A program made the translations under genes and the position numbers. From positions 1 through 5,563 of the forward strand of contig JAEZAR010000094.1 of the NCBI GenBank assembly GCA_023430425.1: a stretch of DNA of 5,563 nt. The letters are read 5' to 3'. Positions 1-5,563 of the stretch are shown here, one piece after another. Positions within the stretch are counted from its first letter, which is position 1. Every line of letters begins with the position of its first letter. The notes beneath the pieces are model-generated. The model was not told where the DNA came from. It saw only the letters and a program-made list of their open reading frames with translations, and ran no database searches. This DNA is from Actinomycetes bacterium (lineage in GTDB: Bacteria; Actinomycetota; Actinomycetes; Actinomycetales; Cellulomonadaceae).

Positions 1-1410
1 GAGGACGACGGCGCCGGGCAGGGCGACGGCGCCGGGCAGGGCGAGGGCGACGGCGCCGGGCAGGAGCGCGGCGGCGCGCGGGTGCCGCGCCTGACCGGCC
101 GCTTCCGGCTGACGGCCGGCGAGATCCTCGACTGGGACCTCACGTGGTTCCCCTCGCACGAGCCGACACCGCCGCCCGCCGACGCGGACCGCGCACTGGC
201 CGAGGCCATCCGGTTCTGGACGGACTGGGCGGCGGGGCTGACCGTGCACACGACCCACGACCCGATGGTGCTGCGCTCCCTGCTCGTGCTGCGGGCGCTG
301 ACGCACGGGCAGACGGGCGGCATCGTGGCGGCCCCGACGGCGTCGCTGCCCGAGTATCTGGGCGGGAGCCGCAACTGGGACTACCGGTACGTCTGGCTGC
401 GCGACGCCGCCTTGACGATCGAGGTCGCCCTCGCGCACGGGCTCACGGAGGGTGCGCGGCTGTGGCGCGACTGGCTGCTGCGCGCCGTCGCGGGGGACGC
501 CCACGACGTGAAGATCATGTACGGCGTCGCCGGCGAGCGGGAGCTGACCGAGCGCGAGCTGACGCACCTGGCGGGCTACGAGGGCTCCCGGCCGGTCCGC
601 ATCGGCAACGGGGCCGCCGACCAGTACCAGGCCGACGTCGTCGGGGAGGTGATGATCGCGCTCGGCCAGCTCCGCGACGCGGGCGTGGGCGACGACGAGT
701 ACTCCTGGGGACTGCAGAAGAGCCTGCTCGACTTCTGCGCGGCGAACTACGACCGCAAGGACCACGGCATCTGGGAGATGCGCGGCGACGTGCACCACTT
801 CACGCACGGCCGGGCGATGATGTGGGCCGCGTTCGACCAGGGGATCCGGGCCGTGACCGAGCACGGCCTGGACGGACCGGTCGAGCGGTGGCGGGAGCTG
901 CGGGACCGGCTCCGCGCGGAGATCGACGCCACGGGCTTCGACGCGGGGCTGAACAGCTTCGTGCAGGCGTACGGGGGGACCGAGGTCGACGCGTCGCTCC
1001 TCCAGCTGCCGCACACGGGGTACCTCGCCTACGACGACCCGCGGATGCTCGGCACCGTCGCCCGGATCGAGCAGGACCTGCGCGACGAGCACGGTCTGGT
1101 GCACCGCTACCGGACGGCGGCCGGGCTCGACGGCCTCGAGGGCGGCGAGCACCCCTTCCTGATCTGCAACTTCTGGCTGGTCGAGCAGTACGCCCGCTCC
1201 GGCCGCCGCGCGGAGGCCGAGGCGCTCATGGACCGCCTGGTCGGGTTCGCGAACGACCTCGGCCTGCTCAGCGAGGAGTACGACGGCGGGTCGGGACGTC
1301 TCATCGGCAACTTCCCGCAGGCGTTCAGCCACCTCGGGCTCATCCGCGCCGCGGACGCGATCGCGGCCGCGCGGACCGACGGTGCGGCGACCCGGTACGC
1401 GGCCGGGTGA
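1..1410 (+). CDS. GH15 family glucoamylase/trehalase-like glycoside hydrolase, 5'-partial
   Basis: An inverting glycoside hydrolase of family GH15 that would release glucose from alpha-glucosides; the sequence does not separate trehalase, glucoamylase and other GH15 specificities. The reading frame is open from base 1 without a start, so the gene begins outside the window; 469 residues are visible. From base 1, residues about 30-60 are the end of the N-terminal beta-sandwich (motif FPSHEPTPPP). The (alpha/alpha)6 catalytic barrel follows, with GGIVAAPTASLPE, NWDYRYVWLRDA (from residue 125), YEGSRPVRIGNGAADQ and a closing GNFPQAFSHLGLI. By family comparison the general acid is Glu259 in GIWEMR (bases 775-777) and the general base Glu425 in LSEEYD (1273-1275). 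Both are present, so the enzyme looks active. Homologues are about 600 residues, so roughly 100-150 are missing (inference). A Gly/Asp/Gln repeat interrupts the N-terminal domain. The GTG at base 82 lies inside the domain and is unlikely to be the start. Confidence 0.9.
   Translation, partial: EDDGAGQGDGAGQGEGDGAGQERGGARVPRLTGRFRLTAGEILDWDLTWFPSHEPTPPPADADRALAEAIRFWTDWAAGLTVHTTHDPMVLRSLLVLRALTHGQTGGIVAAPTASLPEYLGGSRNWDYRYVWLRDAALTIEVALAHGLTEGARLWRDWLLRAVAGDAHDVKIMYGVAGERELTERELTHLAGYEGSRPVRIGNGAADQYQADVVGEVMIALGQLRDAGVGDDEYSWGLQKSLLDFCAANYDRKDHGIWEMRGDVHHFTHGRAMMWAAFDQGIRAVTEHGLDGPVERWRELRDRLRAEIDATGFDAGLNSFVQAYGGTEVDASLLQLPHTGYLAYDDPRMLGTVARIEQDLRDEHGLVHRYRTAAGLDGLEGGEHPFLICNFWLVEQYARSGRRAEAEALMDRLVGFANDLGLLSEEYDGGSGRLIGNFPQAFSHLGLIRAADAIAAARTDGAATRYAAG
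7..63 (+). repeat. 18-base in-frame tandem repeat encoding DGAGQG units
   Basis: The unit gacggcgccgggcagggc occurs at 7-24 and again, identical, at 25-42. After a six-base insertion (gagggc, 43-48) the first 15 bases of the unit return at 49-63. The period is a multiple of three, so the GH15 frame is kept and the product is a flexible acidic Gly/Ala/Gln/Asp stretch. The array touches the left edge and may have more copies upstream. It sits just before the last strands of the N-terminal beta-sandwich domain, where it most likely forms an exposed loop. Perfect identity of the first two copies suggests recent slippage expansion. Confidence 0.85.
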
Positions 1411-1482
1411 ACTCCGCACGCGACCCGGGGCGTTCGTGCGTTCGGGCGACGTAGGCCCCACGGTCCCGCCGGCAGGGACAGC

Positions 1483-1496
1483 TAGGGTGCGTGCGA
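1483..1496 (+). promoter_or_regulatory. Candidate leaderless promoter (-10 TAGGGT) for the GH51 gene
   Basis: TAGGGT at 1483-1488 fits the actinobacterial -10 pattern TAnnnT. It lies seven bases before the ATG at 1496, the spacing at which transcription would begin on the A of the start codon and give a leaderless mRNA, which is common in actinobacteria. No convincing -35 hexamer is seen 17-18 bases upstream. A small inverted repeat, gtccc at 1463-1467 and gggac at 1475-1479, occupies the spacer and -35 zone and might be an operator, but five base pairs is weak. The same bases include AGGG (1484-1487), which could instead be a ribosome binding site eight bases from the ATG, so the two readings compete. 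Confidence 0.45.
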
Positions 1497-3007
1497 TGCA
1501 CGCCTCCCTCAACCTCGATCCCGCCGCGACTATCGCGCCCGTCCGCCCCCGGACGTTCGGCTCGTTCGTCGAGCACATGGGCCGCGGGGTCTACACCGGC
1601 ATCTACGAGCCCGGCCATCCCGCCGCCGACGAGCACGGGTTCCGGCGCGACGTGCTCGAGCTGGTCCGCGAGCAGGGCGTCACGCTGATCCGCTACCCGG
1701 GCGGGAACTTCGTCTCCGGATACCGGTGGGAGGACGGCGTCGGGCCGGTCGAGCAGCGGCCGACGCGGCTGGACCCGGCCTGGCGCACGATCGAGACGAA
1801 CGAGTTCGGGCTGGACGAGTTCATGGCGTGGACGCGGGTGGCCGGGGTGGAGCCGATGATGGCGGTCAACCTCGGCACGCGCGGCATCGCCGAGGCGCTG
1901 GACCTGCTCGAGTACGCGAACCACCCGCGCGGCACGCACCTGTCCGACCTGCGCGTCGCCCACGGGACCGCCGAGCCGCACGCCATCCGCCTCTGGTGCC
2001 TCGGCAACGAGATGGACGGCCCGTGGCAGCTCGGCCACAAGACCGCCGCCGAGTACGGGCGCCTCGCCGCGGAGACGGCCCGTGCGATGCGGCAGTACGA
2101 CCCCGGCCTGGAGCTCGTCGCCTGCGGCAGCTCGGGGCGCGGGATGCCGACGTTCGGCGAGTGGGAGGAGACGGTCCTCGCGCACACCTACGACCTCGTC
2201 GACCTCGTCTCCGCGCACGCGTACTACGAGCTGGCCGGCGACGACGAGGCGAGCTTCCTCGCGTCGTCGGCCGACATGGACGCGTTCGTCGCCGAGGTCG
2301 CGGCGACGGCCGACAAGGTCGGCGCGCGGCTCGGCTCCGACAAGCGGATCGGCATCTCGTTCGACGAGTGGAACGTCTGGTACATGGGCAGGGTCCGCGA
2401 CGCGGCCCCGGACGACTGGTCGGTGGCCCCGCGCCTGTCGGAGGACGCCTACACCGTGCTCGACGCCGTCGTCGTCGGCTCCCTGCTCATCACCCTGCTG
2501 CGCAACAGCGACCGCGTGCACGCGGCGTGCCAGGCGCAGCTCGTCAACACGATCGCCGCCATCCGCGCCGAGCCGGGCGGGCCCGCCTGGCGCCAGTCGA
2601 TCTTCCACCCCTTCGCCCTCACCGCCCGGCACGCGACGGGGCAGGTCCTCGCCGCCCGCCTGGACGCCCCGACCACCGACACCGCCGTCCACGGGACCGT
2701 CCCCGTCCTGGACACGGTCGCCACCTGGGACGCGGCGACCGGCCGCCTCGCCGTGTTCGCCGTGAACCGCCACCCCGGCGACGACGTCGAGCTCACGGTC
2801 CCCCTGGAGGCGTTCGGCCCGGCCGGCGTCCCGCGCCTGTCGACGGCGACCGAGCTCGCCGACGCCGACCGGTCCGCCCGCAACACGCAGGCCTCACCGG
2901 AGCGCGTGGTCCCCCACCACCACCCCCGCGCCCGGGTGGCGGACGGGGTGCTGCGGGCGACGCTCGCGCCGGCCTCGTGGAGCATGTTCCTCGTCGACGT
3001 CGGCTGA
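1496..3007 (+). CDS. abfA: GH51 alpha-L-arabinofuranosidase
   Basis: Retaining exo-enzyme that removes terminal alpha-L-arabinofuranosyl units from arabinan or arabinoxylan fragments. No signal peptide is visible, so it is probably cytoplasmic and works on imported oligosaccharides. The ATG at 1496 gives 503 residues, close to the roughly 500 of characterised GH51 enzymes. The frame is open further upstream, but that extension overlaps the GH15 gene and is unlike the family. The N-terminal motif FGSFVEHMGRG (Glu26) leads into a (beta/alpha)8 barrel with RYPGGNF (66-72), the acid/base Glu172 in CLGNEMDGPW, HAYY (241-244) and the nucleophile Glu291 in SFDEWNVWY. The 119-residue spacing between the two glutamates equals that of the Geobacillus enzyme (Glu175/Glu294). 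Gln348 in AQLVNTIAAI matches a conserved substrate contact. From about residue 375 comes the family's C-terminal beta-sandwich, ending in LAPASWSMFLVD. It lies 85 bases after GH15 and appears to have its own promoter; specificity within GH51 is inferred. Confidence 0.95.
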   Translation: MHASLNLDPAATIAPVRPRTFGSFVEHMGRGVYTGIYEPGHPAADEHGFRRDVLELVREQGVTLIRYPGGNFVSGYRWEDGVGPVEQRPTRLDPAWRTIETNEFGLDEFMAWTRVAGVEPMMAVNLGTRGIAEALDLLEYANHPRGTHLSDLRVAHGTAEPHAIRLWCLGNEMDGPWQLGHKTAAEYGRLAAETARAMRQYDPGLELVACGSSGRGMPTFGEWEETVLAHTYDLVDLVSAHAYYELAGDDEASFLASSADMDAFVAEVAATADKVGARLGSDKRIGISFDEWNVWYMGRVRDAAPDDWSVAPRLSEDAYTVLDAVVVGSLLITLLRNSDRVHAACQAQLVNTIAAIRAEPGGPAWRQSIFHPFALTARHATGQVLAARLDAPTTDTAVHGTVPVLDTVATWDAATGRLAVFAVNRHPGDDVELTVPLEAFGPAGVPRLSTATELADADRSARNTQASPERVVPHHHPRARVADGVLRATLAPASWSMFLVDVG

Positions 3008-3052
3008 CCGGGCGGTCCGACGACCCGCCCGGACCGCCCGGACCCCCGGGCG
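3008..3052. terminator. Overlapping GC-rich hairpins between convergent genes, probable bidirectional terminator
   Basis: A perfect 12-base inverted repeat begins at the first base after the GH51 stop codon: ccgggcggtccg (3008-3019) pairs with cggaccgcccgg (3030-3041) around a 10-base loop. A second hairpin shares its right arm: cgcccgg (3035-3041) pairs with ccgggcg (3046-3052) around a four-base loop. The octamer ccgcccgg is repeated directly at 3025-3032 and 3034-3041, giving a third possible pairing with the left arm. No T-tract follows on either strand, as is common for high-GC actinobacterial terminators. The position between converging genes supports a role in both directions; the CDF stop codon ends 11 bases to the right of the structure. 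Confidence 0.7.
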
Positions 3053-3062
3053 CAGACCATGC

Positions 3063-4085
3063 TCACCCCGGGTCGTGCCCCTCGCTGCGCTCCTCGTCGC
3101 CGCCGTCGGGGCCGGGGAGCACGCGCTCGGGCAGCTCGCGCGCGAGCACGACCACGACGTCCTCCGACACCGTCCAGTGCAGGTCCTGCACCGCACGCCG
3201 GGCCGCCTCGAGCTCGTCGAGGCTCGGCATGCGCCGCGGCACCACGAACGCCTCGACGTGGAACACGTGCCCCTCGTCGCGCACCCGCGCGCGTCCCGCG
3301 CGGGCCCACGGCAGCTCACGCAGCACGCGGTCGACCTGGCCGACCACCGGGTGCGGGTCCGTGCCGTCCACGGTCTGGGCGCGCGCGTCCATGAGGGCGC
3401 GGACGGCGGAGCGCAGGTTGCCGACCCCGTCGTGCAGGATGCTGCCCGAGATGAAGAGCGCGGCCACGGCGTCCGCCCACCACAGCCCGGCCCCGATGCC
3501 GAGGACCCCGACGATCGCCCCGACCGCCGTCAGCCAGTCGGCGCGGTTCATGTCCGCGTCGGCGTACAGGACCCGGTCGTGCAGGGCCGCGGCGAGCGGC
3601 ATCTTCGCGCGCCCGAGCAGCACCGGGGGCACGGCCGTGTACGCGAGCGCGGCGATCATCACCCAGCCCGACCACACCGGGTGGCCGAGCACGACGACCG
3701 TTCCGACCGGGGGGTGCTGCTGCGCCGCGAGCGCGCTGAGCGCCTCGTAGACGAGGAGCGCGCCCATCGTGGTCAGGGCGGTCGCCGCCACGAGGTGGCC
3801 GACGCCGACGGCCCGGTGGTAGCCGAACGGGTGCTCCGCCGTCGGCAACCGGCGCGTCACGCGCACCGCAACCAGGAAGGCGATCGGGGGGATGAAGGAC
3901 AGCAGGTCCTCCACCCACGCCGACCGCATCGCCTGGGAGCTGCCCATCGCCAGGGACAGCGCGAGGACGGCGGTGACGAGGAACGCGATGGTCGCCCAGG
4001 CGAGCCGGATCGCCCGCCGCACCGCCTCCTCCTGCTCGGGGGGCAGCGCGCGCCGCTCGCGCGCGTCGACGTCGACCCCCGTCAC
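3063..4085 (-). CDS. Cation diffusion facilitator (CDF) family metal-ion transporter, divergent subgroup
   Basis: Membrane antiporter that would export divalent metal ions (Zn, Fe, Co, Mn or similar; the ion cannot be read from sequence). The GTG at 4085 gives 340 residues, a normal CDF length. The frame is open well upstream, but that part is antisense-phase translation of the upstream lipoprotein gene and its flank. The start is preceded by AGGTGG (4095-4090) and overlaps the upstream stop as GTGA. Six membrane segments are visible: about 26-48, 58-76, 93-115, 139-157, 184-202 and 204-222. A cytoplasmic C-terminal domain follows (about 235-320, with GHVFHVEAFVVP). The loop after segment 2 carries the CDF hallmark EHPFGYHRA (84-92). 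By alignment by eye to FieF, segment 2 has Glu59-Asp60 and Ser63 where two Asp are usual, and segment 5 has Met179 and Asp183 where HxxxD is usual. The repeated aspartates in ADADMNRAD (175-183) may compensate. The family call is firm; substrate and site geometry are uncertain. Confidence 0.88.
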   Translation of the reverse strand: MTGVDVDARERRALPPEQEEAVRRAIRLAWATIAFLVTAVLALSLAMGSSQAMRSAWVEDLLSFIPPIAFLVAVRVTRRLPTAEHPFGYHRAVGVGHLVAATALTTMGALLVYEALSALAAQQHPPVGTVVVLGHPVWSGWVMIAALAYTAVPPVLLGRAKMPLAAALHDRVLYADADMNRADWLTAVGAIVGVLGIGAGLWWADAVAALFISGSILHDGVGNLRSAVRALMDARAQTVDGTDPHPVVGQVDRVLRELPWARAGRARVRDEGHVFHVEAFVVPRRMPSLDELEAARRAVQDLHWTVSEDVVVVLARELPERVLPGPDGGDEERSEGHDPG

Positions 4086-4095
4086 GACGCCACCT
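4082..4095 (-). promoter_or_regulatory. GTGA start/stop overlap with internal ribosome binding site (translational coupling)
   Basis: On the - strand the GTG start of the transporter (4085-4083) shares two bases with the TGA stop of the lipoprotein gene (4084-4082). AGGTGG lies at 4095-4090, inside the lipoprotein gene and four bases before the GTG, so ribosomes ending the first gene can restart on the second. This overlap decides the transporter start and implies the two proteins are made together. Confidence 0.8.
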
Positions 4096-4642
4096 GCCCA
4101 CCCGCGGCGGGGGGCGCCGCCCGCGCCGGCTCCCCCGCGCCGACGTCGGCGGGCCGGACGTCCTGGTCGAGCAGGAACCGCTCGAGCCGCACGAGGAACG
4201 CGTTCTCGCCCATCGGGGTCGCCATGACGTGCGCCTCGTCGCGGCCGTCCGGCCCCGGCACCGTCACGTACGGGTACGTCAGGGCGGCACGGGCCGCCCA
4301 GGGGGACGCCGCCGTGAGGCCCCCGACGACGACGTCGAGCCGCCCGGCCTCGAGGTCGGCGACCAGCGCCTCCTCGCCGCCGACCTCCCACACCACCTCG
4401 GCCCCGAGCGAGGCCGCGAACTCCTCGACGAGCCGGGGCTCGAGACCCCCCGGCGGGGCGGTCCCCTCCGGCCCGGCCGGCACCTGCGTCCACGGCGGGT
4501 TCGCCGACACCCCGACCCTCAGGTGGCCGCCCTCCACCCGGTCCAGCGTCCCGTCCGGGTCCGCCGGGAACTGCCCGCCGCACCCGGTGACCAGCGACGT
4601 CACCGCGAGGGCGACCACGGCACCGCGTCCGATCCTTGCCAC
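4082..4642 (-). CDS. Small lipoprotein resembling a single lobe of a family 3 solute-binding protein
   Basis: Predicted membrane-anchored extracytoplasmic lipoprotein, 186 residues. The GTG at 4642 gives a compact signal peptide: Arg3 and Arg6, a hydrophobic core (about 8-18) and the lipobox VTGC with Cys21 as lipidation site. Only a weak GGTGG lies upstream. Residues about 39-127 match the first part of solute-binding proteins of the SBP_bac_3 type: HLRVGVSANPPWT, a GLEPRLVEEFAASLGAEVVW segment, DLEAGRLDVVVGGLT and the hinge-like LTYPYVTV. In normal members (about 230-270 residues) a second lobe of about 100 residues follows. Here only a short PGPDGRDE turn appears before AHVMATPMGENAFLVRLERFL (138-157), which looks like the return strand and final helix of lobe 1. 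An Ala/Pro-rich tail ends the protein. No frameshifted remnant of the missing lobe was found, so it looks like a designed short form. No ABC permease or ATPase is nearby; it is coupled to the CDF gene. It lies 46 bases after the lipase. Ligand unknown. Confidence 0.75.
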   Translation of the reverse strand: MARIGRGAVVALAVTSLVTGCGGQFPADPDGTLDRVEGGHLRVGVSANPPWTQVPAGPEGTAPPGGLEPRLVEEFAASLGAEVVWEVGGEEALVADLEAGRLDVVVGGLTAASPWAARAALTYPYVTVPGPDGRDEAHVMATPMGENAFLVRLERFLLDQDVRPADVGAGEPARAAPPAAGGQVAS

Positions 4643-4688
4643 GGGCCAAGTGAGCCACCGCCGGGGCCGCGGCGCATCCGGAGGGCGG

Positions 4689-5563
4689 TCAGGCGCAGGC
4701 CGGCGTCGCCTCCTCGCCCGCGAACCGGGCCCGGGTCCACTCGAGGAGGTCGCGGGTCAGGGGCGAGTCGGCGGCCACCAGCGTGAGGTGGTCGAGCCCC
4801 GGGTAGACGCGGCTGTCGAGGACCGTGCCCTGCGCGCACCGCTCGGCGACGTAGCGCGCCTGCTGCGCGGGCAGCACCAGCGGGTCGGCGTCGCCCTGGG
4901 CGAGCAGCACCGGCACCGGGATCGGACCGTCGGGGCTGTTCGCGCGCAGCCGCTGCCCGATCGGGCCGTCGAGCGCCCCCGGCGCGAACACCTCCCGGGA
5001 GAGCTGCGTCGCTGTCGCGAGGGCGGCGAGCACGTCACGGCCGGTGAAGCACAGGTCGGCGATGCGGTCGACGACGCTGCGGTAGGCGGGCGTGAGCTGC
5101 GCGCGCACCCCGAGCTCGGGGTAGGCGGCGTCCCAGGACCCCGCGATGTACGCGGCGACGAGCTTGCCGATGGCCTCCGTCCGCAGGTCGTCGGCGAGGG
5201 CGTGCAGGTCCGAGGCGGGCGCGAAGGCGGCGACGCCGAGCAGGTCGAGCTCCGGCGCGTACCCGGCGGCGAGCATGCCCGTCCACAGGACGGCGTGCCC
5301 GCCCTGCGAGTGCCCCCAGGCGACGACCCGGTCGCCGACGCCGACGCCGGGCAGGGCCCGCGCCGCCCGCACGGCGTCCAGCACGGCGTGGGCGGCGTCC
5401 GGGCCGACGAGGTACGCGTGCGGCCCGGCCGTCCCCAGCCCGACGTAGTCGCTCATCACCGCCACGTGCCCCGCGCGCACCGCCTCCTCGAGCGCGGCGC
5501 CGGCACCGTCGGCGAAGGGCAGGGCGGACAGGGAGGGCGCGCAGCGCGGCACCACGCCCGTCG
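4689..5563 (-). CDS. Secretory lipase family alpha/beta hydrolase, 5'-partial
   Basis: Predicted exported lipase/esterase of the secretory lipase (LIP, PF03583-type) family, hydrolysing acylglycerols or other esters. The frame is open through the right edge and reads TGVVPRCAPSL there, the segment that normally follows the family's WAHGT motif. So the gene continues beyond the window and the GTG at 5555 is internal; the signal peptide and roughly the first 100 or more residues are not visible (inference). Numbering from base 5555: SDYVGLGTAGPHAYLVG (35-51), nucleophile elbow GHSQGG with Ser83 (bases 5309-5307), likely catalytic Asp224 in QGDADPLVLP (4886-4884) and His256 in YPGLDHLTLV (4790-4788). 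The triad appears intact. Cys5, Cys169, Cys240 and Cys287 form an even set that fits disulfides in an exported protein. The gene ends in TGA 46 bases before the lipoprotein gene on the same strand with no strong terminator between, so co-transcription is possible. Substrate is not determinable. Confidence 0.88.
   Translation of the reverse strand, partial: TGVVPRCAPSLSALPFADGAGAALEEAVRAGHVAVMSDYVGLGTAGPHAYLVGPDAAHAVLDAVRAARALPGVGVGDRVVAWGHSQGGHAVLWTGMLAAGYAPELDLLGVAAFAPASDLHALADDLRTEAIGKLVAAYIAGSWDAAYPELGVRAQLTPAYRSVVDRIADLCFTGRDVLAALATATQLSREVFAPGALDGPIGQRLRANSPDGPIPVPVLLAQGDADPLVLPAQQARYVAERCAQGTVLDSRVYPGLDHLTLVAADSPLTRDLLEWTRARFAGEEATPACA

Noticed and set aside
82..84. GTG at 82 as the GH15 start codon
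   Set aside because: The frame is open to base 1, and the start would fall inside the N-terminal domain, just before its last strands.
144..1454. 436-codon open frame on the + strand overlapping GH15 in another frame
   Set aside because: Arg/Ala/Gly-rich product without motifs; the GH15 frame carries both catalytic glutamates and all family motifs.
1382..1495. Upstream extension of the GH51 frame to a start inside the GH15 gene
   Set aside because: It would add 38 Arg/Pro-rich residues unlike the family. The ATG at 1496 gives the family length and the expected catalytic residue numbering.
1340..2773. 477-codon open frame on the - strand opposite the GH51 gene
   Set aside because: Low-complexity Arg/Gly/Val/Asp product with no recognisable motif. 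It is the antisense shadow of a strongly supported GH51 gene in very GC-rich DNA.
1726..3750. 674-codon open frame on the + strand spanning the GH51 end, the terminator gap and the CDF gene
   Set aside because: Arg/Pro/Gly-rich translation with no domain. It crosses two well-supported genes of opposite strand and the hairpin gap.
4082..4642. Lipoprotein gene as a frameshifted pseudogene of a full-length binding protein
   Set aside because: No second-lobe motifs were found in the other frames, the final lobe 1 segment is in frame, and the stop is neatly coupled to the next gene, all consistent with an intact short gene.
4086..4658. Upstream extension of the CDF frame to the GTG at 4658
   Set aside because: The added residues are low-complexity and lie over the lipoprotein gene in another frame. 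The GTGA overlap start at 4085 has a ribosome binding site and a normal CDF N-terminus.

Overview
The window is extremely GC-rich, with strong G/C preference at third codon positions, GTG starts and almost no non-coding space. This points to a high-GC actinobacterium. Two carbohydrate-active enzymes plus a secreted-type lipase would suit a polymer-degrading soil or plant-litter actinomycete of the Cellulomonas/Promicromonospora kind. That lineage guess is inference from style, not from a marker gene.

Layout. The left half (about 1-3007) is on the + strand. It holds the C-terminal three quarters of a GH15 glucoamylase/trehalase-like enzyme (cut by the left edge), then a complete 503-residue GH51 alpha-L-arabinofuranosidase. 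An 85-base spacer between them carries a candidate leaderless promoter. The right half (3063-5563) is on the - strand and in transcription order reads: a secretory-type lipase (its N-terminus beyond the right edge), a small lipoprotein that resembles only one lobe of a family 3 solute-binding protein, and a cation diffusion facilitator (CDF) transporter. The two halves converge on a 55-base gap filled by overlapping GC-rich inverted repeats, a likely two-way terminator.

How the genes work together. The GH15 and GH51 enzymes both release monosaccharides (glucose; L-arabinose) from oligosaccharides. They probably act inside the cell, although the GH15 N-terminus is not visible. The lipoprotein and the CDF transporter overlap by four bases (GTGA), so they are probably translationally coupled and may form a functional pair: an envelope-anchored binding or sensing lipoprotein beside a metal-ion exporter, with no ABC permease or ATPase in view. 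That pair is the most unusual part of the window, because the binding protein seems to lack the whole second lobe and the transporter has non-standard residues at the usual metal-site positions. The lipase ends 46 bases upstream of the pair and may share its transcript, but a functional link is not evident.

No RNA genes, mobile elements, CRISPR arrays or attachment sites were seen. No stretch over 300 bases lacks a gene.
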